This document shows, in pieces, positions 11,788 through 22,531 of a stretch of 64,000 bases of DNA; within the stretch, counting starts at the first letter, position 1; the number at the start of each line of letters is the position of its first letter. Location of the stretch: contig LUGG01000002.1 in NCBI GenBank assembly GCA_001683735.1, positions 1,240,001 through 1,304,000 of the forward strand. The letters are read 5' to 3'. Under the pieces are notes generated by a model that had not been told where the DNA came from, did no database searches, and was given only the letters and a program-made list of their open reading frames with translations. The translations under genes and the position numbers were made by a program. Source of the DNA: Grifola frondosa (lineage: Eukaryota > Basidiomycota > Agaricomycetes > Polyporales > Grifolaceae).

Positions 11788-12402
11788 AGACGTAGGCTCG
11801 TAGTATGGTTCAATGTTCAAATGTATGCCTGAATCCAGATTTAGTTCCGTGACGGGTGGCGTTGAGTGTGATAATTGACACTGGATATCCGCATTGAAAA
11901 CGGTTTGCAGCTGGTAGCGTTTGTTGTGTCATGACATGTTCATTCCATCGTAGATATGAAAGATTCACATTGTAGGAAAGGTTGTTATACTGGATAGATC
12001 TGTTAACGTGCATTGCATTGAACGCGGTTCAATACTGTATATGCATTCTGTTATCAATGAACAAGCTCTGCCAGCTATTAAGTTAATAAGCCGAGACCGA
12101 GCGGCAAAAGTGGGCTCTTGGCACACAAAGGAAGAGCCGTGTAAAAGCAATTAGAATAGGTGGCACAACGATGTGTTGGCCAGACGTATGTTGCATTTTA
12201 CCTATTGCGTGTGGCGTTTCACAGACCATATCGTTGAAGATATTCTTTCTGGACGTAGGAATAGCGAATACTTGCAGGGACAGCGTCAGGGCTCTGAATT
12301 TCGAGTATGCACTGCAGCACTGATCTTCCGAAGAAGGCACTTGTACATTGTAAACGTAAGTGACAGCATAGTACAGAGCAGAACAACACATGAGAAGAGT
12401 CG
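11788..12402. other. Intergenic between PD-(D/E)XK-like gene and copy E
   Basis: This 615-nt AT-richer spacer lies between two convergent stops. Open frames on both strands are short and carry no recognisable motif. No repeat or RNA gene was seen. Confidence 0.4.
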
Positions 12403-13450
12403 TCAAGGTCCCACAATAGTTCCACGCGCCATTCCTTTTGTTCCTTTACACAACATCCCTAAGTCTACCTCTGTCCTCGCATTGTACCCTTTCACAGTAA
12501 AATCAGTCTTCGTGGCCCTGTCGAAGTCCACCACTCGATAGAGATGGACGCAATTATGAAAAGGACATTTCTGGCCGGAAAGGGCGAGAGGAGATTTAGA
12601 CAGCCTAAGAATGTTGGCGTAGCGTACGTCTGCGTGATCGAACATGTGGCCGAGATCTTCATATACTTGGTAGATATCAGCACTGTCAGGCAGAAGGTAG
12701 TCAGAGAATGGCAGATATCGATGAAGACCGTGTACGCACTCTGGCTCATAATCAACGTTCATCTCCAGATTGTGGCCAAGCCGTTCGAGAACGATAAAGG
12801 AGACCTTGTTCATCGGAGAGTCTTTGACCGATTTGCGGCGTGGGCGTTCGAGCTACTATCACTGTCCCAGTCATCAGATTCGTAACCGTCATCGAATAGG
12901 ACATGGTCCCTCTCGAGATCAGCCTCGAACCACCCGTAACAACGTGCAACCGACACTCCTTGAATAGCTTGAATTTCGTGATACGCAGCAGCCTCTCGCC
13001 TCAGTCTCCCCCTGTATCTTGGTCTTGCCACCTTCACGACGAGCTCAGGTAGAACAGGAGGTCCAGGAGAAGACAAGATGTCGGACAGGTTCGAAGGGTC
13101 GGATAGGCTCACTGTGGAAGTACCGAGGACCCTCCCACAACCACCAGTGGAGATGTTCTCGCCAATTGAAAGCTCGAGGCGAAAGTCCCTGGGCTCCGGA
13201 AGATTGTCAGGTACCCGCGGAGGGAAACCTCAGGCCGAACCCAAAGGTGAGCTTCGTGAACGGCAACTAGCGGAGGAGGTTTGGATCGTACGGCCTGTAC
13301 GTCGACTTCTTCGCCATCTCGGGTCTTCACTAGACCATGGATAACGACGGACCCGATGGCATTGAGCGCCTGCGCAGTATGCCTTAAGTATTTGAGGTTG
13401 GCGGTGAGCAGGATGTTACTTACAAGAGGCTCGTCTATTTGAAATGTCAT
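12403..13450 (-). CDS. Kinase-like tandem paralogue E
   Basis: The most diverged copy, separated from A-D by the nuclease-like gene. Exon 1 is MTFQIDEPL (start 13450) with a GTAAGT donor. Conserved parts: NAIGSVVIHGLVKT, GGCGRV, VVKVARPRY, REAAAYHEIQ, CYGWFEADL, VLERLGHNLEM, FDHADVRYANIL, RVVDFDRATKTDF. It lacks one codon before the catalytic loop (GHMFDHAD versus GFMGVDHAD). Its C-terminus (KGTKGMARGTIVGP) differs from the IIEPW ending of the others. The second intron is 57 nt and open. Frame slips at about 13225-13235 (GAGGTT, one base short) and 12812-12825 (before NKVSF). The loss of IIEPW and of a codon are substitutions or in-frame changes, so this copy may be genuinely relaxed. Confidence 0.68.
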
Positions 13451-13781
13451 GATGGACGTTGAGAACCAGGAGAATCAATCTTGATTTATTTGCCACCGTT
13501 GTTGAACTACTATTGCCATGTGGCACTTGTGATCGTGATGAGATAACGCCAGTTGTTGATCCGCGCGCGTTCATTATACTGCTAGGATTATCGATATTTT
13601 ATATCTCAGTCGCTGGAGGACAATAAACCAGTGTCGTCATAACAAGCACCTGGAATGCGAAGTAAATTCTTTCACTGCACATATCTATATTGCTCCTATA
13701 ACAAACACTCATACAGACGCATTCGGAGATTGATGATCGTTGGAAGGATGACGTATAGTCACAAATATATCTATTAAATAC

Positions 13782-15843
13782 TTAGATATTGCTGCTCGGT
13801 TTGTGTACGACGATCTCCCTGATGTTGTTTCCGAATTCGTCCAACTGAAGCGGATGGCAAATAATGGGCCTCGGTACGCAATGACACGGAAACTTACCTT
13901 CAACCCGATCAAGCCTTCCTCGTCGATCAGCACGCTGTCGTATGCGTAATCGCCGAAACGTAGTCAATGACATATAAGGCAACGATGATACAACTGGTTC
14001 CGTGAACACCTGTGAATACAGCAAGCGTTCGTCCATCACAAAACGGCCTTCAACCTGTGTGACCGCGTCTACAAAAGCGGGCTCGTCTCGTCCCAGTCGG
14101 GGGAGTGCTGTCGCCAACCGTCAGGGCTGAAGCCATCGGAAAACTGTGACTCTTCGGATACCTCTGAGTCCTGCACATTCTGGCACTCGCTAAGGATGCG
14201 ACGGATGGCAGCTTGATTGAAGTCGAATATCTCGATCGGTGCAGGAGAGCGTCGGATGGTCACGTACCGCTGACCACAAGTCGTCGTAATCCAGCGGGTC
14301 GCCATAAAGCTACTGTTAAACCAGCGGCAGATGGGCGGACCCCAGATATGCCATGGAAGTTCTGGCGGACTACGTTCCGGAGCTTCATGTCCGGAAGAAA
14401 TGACCTCTGCATTCGTCGGCAGGGGAGAGCTTAGTAGCTTCTCCAACAGCGCAGAACGATGCACTACGAGCGTGAACGCATGCAGATGCACCTGGATTGC
14501 ATTCTGGTCCTCCTGGACAAATAGGTTGAAAATGATGATGGCATCTGCTGGGTCAGGGTGGAATGGGGAAGAAGTATCTTGATACGTGGCTTCTGAGGCA
14601 GGTCCAGTGGGGTTTGGCTCGCATCTGCAGGAGATACGGATAATGGAGCTGATCGGACCATGGAAGGAAGAGCAAGAGTACATGTCGTCTGTAACGGTAC
14701 CGGATCCGTAATAGAGGAGTCCGACTGATCGTGCGGGAGACGACATAGCTCTAAGGTCTTCTCTGTAGCGTTCGGGAGGACAATTGCATCGGGCGACAGG
14801 AAAGCGAACGAGTTGTAGGTCGAGGACACAGCTGCACGATACTAAGGGATCATGCGGGATCAATTTTGAAGCCGTCAGCAGCTAAATTGAAGCACTCACA
14901 GCTTGCGTTTTCCTGTCATCCAATTGTAGAGATTAAACGAGGCAGAGCGAGGAGCATCCTCCATAAATGGTGGTTAATAAGAAGGCCCAACGTGCTACCA
15001 GATATCTCCAGCGAGATACTGCATTGTCCTACTACAAATGTATATCCTCAACGTGGATGATTGGGCGACTGGCAGATGGATGGTAGGAGCCAGTAGATAA
15101 ATTGAGTAGATGGATGTCAATCGAGGCTACGGGACTGCCGTTCTTAAACCTGAAATAAAAGCGTTGAGCCATGAAAAAGTCACATCCATATCGCAATATG
15201 TAGACATAGAGAAACCTGATTGCAGTTGCTGAGCAGATGTGGCCTCCAATGAATATGACTTGTGAAAGGTAGTGGTGCGTTGGTGAGTGAGAGAGTGGGC
15301 TTGCAATACGTACTCATATGTTACGACAGCGATAAGATCGTGCTCCTGAGCCGAGAGTCCAATATCGATGATGGGCCGCTCCAACTTGATCGTAGACCAC
15401 GATATGTGTCCATCGCCGCGTTCAGTGCCATTGGCACCAATGGAAGAGATCTTGATGAATTTCAAACCATCTGTACTGCGCCTCGACGACTGGCGCGAGC
15501 GTTCTCCAAGAAGAAATACGCCTCGCGTGAGGTCATAAATGCCCGAGGGACTGTGTCGGACGGGAATGGAGGTGACTTCCGGCAGATCCAAGCGTCTCCA
15601 GGCTTGTTCTCTCCCTCTGAGCAGACGCAACTTGTCTGCTAGAACGAGAGAGGATGCGGGATTATCCTTAGCGCCAGCGACTTCCAACTCGATTGAGTAC
15701 TGCAGCAGAACATTTGACTCGATGAGGTTATTGAGTGCCTTGTCTGTACAACGGCAGGATGCCAGATCAGTAGCAGAAAGATTAACGAGGACCTCGACGA
15801 CGAGTTCGGGGGGCAAATTCAGCAGGAGTGAAGGTTTTGACAT
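13782..15843 (-). CDS. F-box protein, agaricomycete beta-sheet type
   Basis: Start MSKPSLLLNLPPELVVEVLV at 15843 gives an N-terminal F-box (LPPELVVEVLVNLSATDLASC...ALNNLI). This is expected to bind Skp1 and present substrates to an SCF ubiquitin ligase. The rest follows a widespread agaricomycete plan: FLSPDAIVLP, RISCRCEPNP, FTLVVHRSALL, LPWHIWGPP.CRWF, TRWITTTCGQRYV, a DF.....RR block, and a C-terminal SSLPYMSLTTF...YDSVLIDEEGLIGLK. A perfect GTAAGTTT donor follows IGLK. The last exon ends VVHKPSSNI with TAA at 13782-13784. About six exons. Frame slips near 14658-14672 and 14070-14100 are needed. Its substrate is unknown. It is divergent from uS8m, with 173 nt between the starts. Confidence 0.82.
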
Positions 15844-16016
15844 GACGGTCAAGGTAGAAGTGGCGGACTCGCATATAGGCGCTCGAGGCGCTCGCGAGCT
15901 TGTCTTTCGTCCTCACCTCCTCACCAACGCGGTTTCGTGGTACGTTTACTCATCGCCTGCTCTCTGAAAAACGATCACTGGTTAACCCCACACCCTTAGG
16001 ATTCTTTTGAAATCTC

Positions 16017-16481
16017 ATGGTTCTCCCGCACGACCTGTGCGCGCACGTTCAAAATGCGTTCCGAGCTCGCCACCAGAGGATCGCCGTCCACCACACGACT
16101 CAGAACCTCGGGATTCTCTCCATCCTCCTCCGCGCTGGATTCATAACCTCAGTGACGCGTGGAACCATTCAAAAGCCCGACCCATCTGACTTTCACACTG
16201 CGGGACAGGCAGAACGTCGTATATGGGCGGAGCTAAAGTACCGCGACGACCGGCCAGTGCTGAATGGCATGGAGCTCGTCAGCAAGCCCAGCAAACCAAT
16301 ATTCATGGAAATTGGCGAGATAAGGCGGCTCTGCTCCGGTCGCCGGGCGCAGAACATCAAGCCATTGGGTATGGGTGAGATTGCGGTGGTCAAAACTAAA
16401 GATCCTGAGCATGAATGGCTGGAGGCGAGGGAGGCACTTGCGTTGAGGCTCGATGGAGAAGTGGTTTGTCGGGCACGATAG
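16017..16481 (+). CDS. MRPS8: Mitochondrial small-subunit ribosomal protein uS8m
   Basis: An intronless 154-residue frame, a normal size for fungal mitochondrial S8. It begins MVLPHDLCAHVQNAFRARH, the rRNA-binding N-terminal helix equivalent to DxLxxIxNA of bacterial S8. It continues with LGILSILLRAGFI, WAELKYRDDRPVL, LVSKPSKPIFM (the S8 RVSKPG-like strand) and IKPLGMGEIAVVKT. S8 binds the central domain of small-subunit rRNA early in assembly. The short Arg-rich N-terminus does not show an obvious cleavable presequence. Its promoter is shared with the divergent F-box gene. Confidence 0.88.
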   Translation: MVLPHDLCAHVQNAFRARHQRIAVHHTTQNLGILSILLRAGFITSVTRGTIQKPDPSDFHTAGQAERRIWAELKYRDDRPVLNGMELVSKPSKPIFMEIGEIRRLCSGRRAQNIKPLGMGEIAVVKTKDPEHEWLEAREALALRLDGEVVCRAR

Positions 16482-17048
16482 CCTTTGGGGTGCGTTCTGT
16501 TGATTGTGAGTAAAACAGTCGTTGTGTTGGTTCTTACAATGTCTAATTATTCAGCAGTACTACTAGCGTATGCTGCGCTGATCTTCTAGACCATGTTCTT
16601 TCGCATGTCCTTGGAAGTCTAACAGCTTTGTATTCTCTTTCCGCCTCCATCTTATACCGCTGTCGGGGAGCAGTGAGTCGACCTTTATGCTCGCCGAATG
16701 AGCTGTTGTGAGATTCGTCACAGAAGGACTTCGGTACATGTACTTTTGTCTCAATCTCAAGTTCAACTTCTTTGGCACTGGGGATTGAATTTATGGCTTA
16801 GTGCGATGTAGTGATCCGTTTCCTTGAAAAAAAAATTCTCAGAGCAATACATATGTACGACGAGCGGTATGTGACGGTGGCTGAACGACTTCGGCATGAA
16901 TCTCCTTTGACAAGTACCACCATCAAGGCGGCAGTGCGACCTCGCTCATTGCTACACAGTGATTTTGTCCAACCTGCCAATCCAGATGATTGTACTGTCA
17001 TACTACATTCTGTTACTGAGAAGTCGTTAAGCAGCCTGCGTAAAGACC
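16482..17048. other. Intergenic, 5' region of Sin1/Avo1 gene
   Basis: 567 nt between two co-directional genes. An open frame at 16811-17065 overlaps the Sin1 start in another frame and has no recognisable motif; it is probably 5' UTR. No TATA, repeat or RNA gene was seen. Confidence 0.4.
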
Positions 17049-20000
17049 ATGTCGCTCATCAGTGATCCGGAGTGCGTTCATGCTTTCATATTAGAAATAT
17101 TGACCTCACGACGCGTCTTGGGTGTAGTTTTCTCATCCACAGCTTGCGTTTGAACTATCTGCGTAATGTGGACGACCCCTACGGACCCCGACTGATATCT
17201 CTTGATCCTTCATACCACTCAAATCCTTACATCGTTGCATCTGGTCTCGCCGACACTGAACGATGGCCAGAACTTGCTATGCCTACCAGCCCTACCCCCA
17301 GCGATGATGAATCAGGACCAGCGATCCGTCGGAGACATTCAGGTTTTCCCGGTGCAACCAGTTTGAAGTACACAACGACTATCCTGGGTCCCTCCAGGAG
17401 TGGTGCGTTAGGTCTGCGCGTGAGCGGAAAGCGTGCGTCCGTTCCCAGAAATTCCTTCCGACTGTCGATACGGACGGACAAACGGGCGCCGCAGGCAGAG
17501 CAGGCTACCGAGGGGGCCTCGGCAGTGTCTGAACCTGCATCGCCGGTGAAGTCAGGGTCGCTCAAGTCTCCTGTCAAAGATGTCACACAATCTCAAGGAA
17601 ATGGTACTGCTGCTTTTCTACCGGAGGACGGCTCTTCAAGGGAAATCTCTCCCGAGTTTGTCCCGAAATTCAAAGGCGCGGCGGAAATGGAGGCACGACG
17701 ACGGCTGCGAATGCTCGCTCGTCGGACCCCCTCAAGTGCGGGCGCAAAGCCTGTGACGCCTGCGGTAAATCTCAACCCGGAGCTCTCATCGTCGTCGGGG
17801 TCGATAGAGTCCGACGGCACGGAAGAGGACGTGATACCGGACGAAGACTTGGAGGAGTTCGACCTTGTCGCAGATGCGGATGACAGTTTGGAGATGGATG
17901 GCGATGAATTTGACCCGTACGTATCTGCACGACACCGCAAAATACCTCGTTCACACTCTCACTTTGCATTCACAGGGAGTTTGCTGCGAGCCGCGGTCTC
18001 GGCATGCACTCTGACAGCGCATCTGACGGTATATCCATCCTATCTGCGACGAACTCTGCTGCATCTACGTCTAACTCTTTCTCTTTTGTGGGAGCATCAT
18101 CAGTACTCCCGAGTACCAGCGCACGGGTCGGTCGACTCAGTCCAGTTAGCGAGGGCCGCCATAGCGAAGAGAAGTCCGCAGACGCGATTCCAGACCATGC
18201 AGAGGACGCCAAATCAGTTGAGCCCATGTTTGAGATGGTCATGCCCGTGCCTGCGCACAAAGACGATAGCAGCGCGAAAGCCTTTGCGCAGACGTCTCAG
18301 GCGCCCGTACCCGCGCCTCCACCCGCCACGCCCAACAGCATGTTTGCACGTCGTCCGGTCCCGCCAGTACAACCGAAGAAGTCTGCGCTTACCGCAATGC
18401 TTGCAGCTACGTCCAGCGCTTCATCGTCCAATCCTTTCGCGGAATTGTACAGTGCGATCTCTGGGCGTGCGGAGTCGGAGAGCGTGTCAGTACGTGTATA
18501 CTTCCCGCATGCGCGCGAGCCGGTAGGGCGTGCGCTGGACTTGAAAGTCAAGAAGGATGCAACAGTGGAGGAGGTGCTTGGATTTGCGCTTTGGAGTTAT
18601 TGGGAAGCGGGTTGGCTTCCAAAGCTGGATGAGGGCCTCGATGGAGAGGAGGATCCAAAGTGGGCAACAAAGTGCTCGGCTGCTGGCTGGATATTCAGAA
18701 TTGCAGAGGAGGACGGCGAAGTAGACGAGGACTTCCCTCGTAAGCAGCGTGTATTTCTTCAGTATCGTACACTGAACCGCTGACGCGTCTCTGTAGCTCC
18801 TGATCGGACTGGGAAGATGTCTAAGTTCAATTTCGATGCATATGCTGTTTTGGAAGCTACACAGTCCCAAGGTGAGCTCTTTCGTAATTACCGTCTATCA
18901 CCTTTCATGATTCCTTTCTATATTGTAGTTCAGCAAAACAAGACCCTCGAATCGAAAATACAACGCCGACTATCGCGCGTCGTACTCAAGAAAAAACAGT
19001 CTACTGGTCTCCTCAACGCCACGGGAGGTACTGGTGGGCTTGCACTGCCTGCCGATGCACCACTTGGAACGAGCGCGGGTCTTGGCTCACTTGGATCATC
19101 GGTTGGAATGTTTCCCAGTTCTCTGGGTCCTTCCTCAAGTCATGGTCCTCCTATGTTCTTGAGGATTAGGATCGCAGATACGGCTGATGCTGGTCACGTA
19201 TCGACTACTATTCAGGCGTACGTACCTTGTCTTTGGAAGTGGCGTGTTCCGATGAACGTTGACGTTATGTCTTCACGTTAGGTCTGGTGGGATGTATATG
19301 GCAGAAGTCCTTGATGCGGTTTGCCAGAAACGCAAACTGAGTGATCCCAAAGATTATGCTCTCGTGGTCGACACGGGTACCATGAAGATGAACATCCCCT
19401 TGGATCGCACAGTGCGGAGTTTACAGGGCAAGCGAGACCTAATCCTCATTAAGCGGAATATGTTGAGAGAATATGGCGTGGAGGTGCGAGACCGTAAAGG
19501 AGGCAACACTGATCCCAATGGTGAGTATCAAATTTCAGATTTTGCCGTGGATTCTAATGTCTATGTTCATTAGCTTCGATATTCAATGCGGATTCAACTG
19601 CCCCGGAGCAGCCATTCAGTCAACTGTTCGATTTCATGAACGCGTATAGGGTTCGTAATGCTGCTTATTGTCATTGAAGGGATCATACAATGATAAGTCT
19701 ATGCAGAAATACACCGTCTATCGCAAGATGCCAATGTTGGTCACCCGTACAGCACGTATGCTAGCTATAGACGGGGGCTACATTCACGTAAGCTTTCTTG
19801 CGATGCTAGATTCTACCCAATGTTGACCTGCATCCCAGATTATACCGCTGATGAACAAAGCGAAGCACGTGTTTGATAGCGGCAAGACCTCATCGTACCA
19901 TCTCAAGAGCGTTGTCGTGTGCCAGCAGTCGAGTAAGAACAGCTCGACATTCAAGCTCGTCGTGCACAGTGATGCTGACCGCAACAAACGGTATGAGTTT

Positions 20001-20168
20001 GAGGCGGAAAACCCAAAATTAGCAAGTGGGTGACAGTCTTGTGGTTTCGTTGCGAGTCGCTGATTGTTTTATGTAGGCGAGATTGTTCAGACTATCAGGG
20101 GCTTGAAGGCAGCCATGGAGCGAGGAGGAACATCCAAGCAGTCGCGGAGGAGCAGGCATGTCGGCTGA
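17049..20168 (+). CDS. TORC2 subunit Sin1/Avo1 (SAPK-interacting protein 1)
   Basis: A scaffold subunit of TOR complex 2 that recruits AGC kinases (Ypk/Sck/Akt type) to the plasma membrane. Exon 1 encodes MSLISDPD; after a ~70-nt intron comes FLIHSLRLNYLRNVDDPYGP, the conserved Sin1 N-terminus. A long Ser/Pro-rich linker follows, with KGAAEMEARRRLRMLARR. Next is the CRIM region (NPFAELYSAISG, VRVYFPHARE, TVEEVLGFALWSYWEAGWLP, AAGWIFRIAEEDGEVDEDFP, FNFDAYAVLE). Then the Ras-binding-like domain (MYMAEVLDAVCQKRKL, YALVVDTG, LQGKRDLILIKR) and a C-terminal PH domain (KYTVYRKMPM, LAIDGGYIHIIP, SYHLKSVVVCQQSS, ENPKLA, EIVQTIRGLKAAMERG). At least eight exons with short introns. Frame intact throughout; gene-length protein ~880 residues. 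The identification is firm. Confidence 0.94.
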
Positions 20169-20709
20169 GTGTGGCTATTGCTTGATCTCTGTTGCTCTGG
20201 TGCATTATCACATTGTGGATCATCCATCATCGTACTTTTATACCCTGTAAATTATGTATCTGTATGTAGCGTTTATCCTAAGAACGTATGCTTTCTGTGA
20301 TAGAGCAAATTTGCTACTGGTCTTACGTACTTGGACGCAGTTCTTATTTAGTTTCAAGCTCTTTTCTGATCTAAATGTGTTACTTGTTACAGGAGATCCA
20401 TGAGCTTGTATCGAGCGTCAGTGCAAATCAAGAAGTGAAGGCGAGATCGGTCATAACAAAATTGTCGTATTGTACTTAGATGCACAGCGAGAGCAGCACA
20501 GGAGTCGTGGCAGAGTTATCGAGAGAAAGCGTAGTGTGTGGAGGTGAGGTGTCGCATGAGATAGAATGAGATAGGTGTCGCAGGGGAGAATAACGAGTGA
20601 CGATGTACATCAAAGGCGAAGAGAAATCACAAATCAGATCAGCACAAATGAGCAAAGGAACAACAGGAAATCACCACGGTCCAAATCGAAAGTGCGCGCA
20701 CGCTGCGTT
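20169..20709. other. Convergent 3' intergenic region
   Basis: 541 nt between the Sin1 stop and the stop of the minus-strand gene. It is AT-rich near 20220-20400, consistent with 3' UTRs. No feature is supported. Confidence 0.4.
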
Positions 20710-22105
20710 TTATCGCGACGCTTCCTGTTCTGCCTCCGCAACCCTCGGTGGACCCACTGCGCGCCTCAGAGGGTCGCTTCTATCCTTCTCTGGGAGACGC
20801 GGCATGTCAAGCCTGCTGCCCGGTCGCGTCCGTGGCGCCTCCTCTCCATCCCCAACGCCTCCATTCCGCATCTGCACCTTCGCGTCCGTCCCCTTCACAA
20901 CTCCTGTCCCGAGTCGCCGCGCAAGTCGTGTCGCCATGGCCGCCTGCAGCGCTTCCATGTCTAGGCTTTCAGCAGCAGCGGATGCGCGTGTCTGCATTTG
21001 TGGCTTGGCCTGCAGCTGTGGCTTAACTTTGCGCTCGCCCTCATCATCGCTCCAATCCCACGAGGCCGGCCCCGCGGAAGGAGAGACAGTCTTTTGTGCG
21101 CGCTTCTGTGGCTTGCTCTTTTGAGACGGTGCAGGCTGACGTCGGGCTTTCTTTCGCGCCTCTGGAAAGAGCAGTTTGGGCGGGCAGGCCTCTGACGGGG
21201 AGAAGTCGGGGTGGTCGATAGGAAGTCGAGCACGCGCTTCTGCTTCGTCTAGGGCAGCTGCGGTAGCTGCCGACCTATAGAACGGGTTGATAGTATAGGT
21301 CTTCTGGCCACGACTAGAATAAGTTGCGAGGTCAGACAGAAGCATAAAGACGCATGGAAAACGCATCCGATAAGTTAGACAGAAGAACGTACAAGACGCA
21401 TGCAATGTACGGTTTCTCCACATGCTCAACAGGACCGCGCCGCTCCTGAGAACCGTCATCGTCGTCGTCAGAGGCCAACGCGGGGGAATCGTCCGCAAGA
21501 AAAGGATTATCCGGCGAGTCGCGTTTCGGGAAAACGGTGTCGTCCTTAGGAGGTGTGCTGGCCCGCGGAGGAGGCGTGGCAGGTCGCGGAACAATAACAG
21601 GCCGCCGCCGAGAAGGTGGCGGTGAGATAAGCCCGCTATGTCCGCGACGCAGCAGGTGTGGCGCGGGTGGGGGCGATGGAGACCGTGTGCGTGACCGCGA
21701 GCGCGAGCGGCCGCGTGTATCCGAGCCGTGCTGCATAGCGACCGACGCGCCCAACCAGAAAGCCTCCTCAACGGTGGCCTCGCTCAGCTCAGCGGCAATA
21801 ATATCAAGTGTCTTTCGCTTCTTATGACCCAACACGAGCGCACCGACCTTCTTTACGCCGTGGCGTTCGTCACCGCCGCGCTCCTCGCCTGAACTTCCGC
21901 CAGGGACATCCCGCGTGTCCTCATCCTCCTCGTCAGAATCAGTAGCACGAGAGCGTGCCCGCCGCTTGCGTTTGGTAGCTGTCCGCGGTGGAGTGGGAAG
22001 AGAGGCGGTGGATGCTGATCGCTTGGGGGGCTGCGGTCGGACAGAGGGTACGTCGACAGAAGATGGATCGAGCACGCCGCGGAGCATACGACGCGTTTTT
22101 GGCAT
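20710..22105 (-). CDS. Unrecognised disordered, Arg/Ser- and Pro-rich protein
   Basis: Two exons. Exon 1 starts MPKTRRMLRGVLDPSS (22105) and is highly charged. It has a putative nuclear signal ATKRKRRARSR, an acidic patch DSDEEDEDTRD, an RS stretch (RGRSRSRSRTRSPSPPP) and the motif NPFLADDSPAL. A clean intron (donor GTACGT at about 21391, acceptor TTCTAG at about 21315) joins PYIACVF to RGQKTYTINPFY, the most structured-looking segment. Exon 2 is Lys/Arg/Ala-rich, with LDMEALQAAMATRLARR and an extended disordered tail ending EAEQEASR. The composition suggests a nuclear or RNA-associated protein. I do not recognise a family. The PYIACVF-RGQKTY junction is what a profile search should target. 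Confidence 0.65.
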
Positions 22106-22531
22106 CGTGTATGATAGGAATATGCAAGTGAGATGGATTGAAGTTAGAAATCAGATTATGCGGTTGAAGCGAAAGGAAAACAAAGTAAATGGACTGGATG
22201 ATTTTAATGGGCGAAGGTCAAGCTTGGTGACGGCCACAACACAAACCACTTCAAGCGGCAATCTCCGTGATGGAACCAAATATATCACAATATCTTGGTG
22301 GCAACTGAGACTGGGATTAACGTGGCGCATATTTATCTCAGGCAAACGGTTGAATTAACATCTAGTTTGGAAACAACAATCAAAAAAGCCGAAACTACAG
22401 ATACTCTCGCTCAGAAGAACAGTCCTTGTACGCATCACATTGCGCCTGTGCCCGCCGCATCAATAACGCTTGTTTAACACCACGGCCCACAATTGAGTGG
22501 TCGGCACTGAGATCACTAGCGGACGTAAGAA
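22106..22531. other. Intergenic spacer
   Basis: 426 nt between two minus-strand genes, AT-richer than its flanks and containing the 5' region of the gene at 20710-22105. No motif is supported. Confidence 0.4.

Noticed and set aside
20710..22105. Splicing factor of the SR type, from the RS stretch
   Set aside because: The RS run is short, there is no RNA-recognition motif, and the rest is generic disorder.
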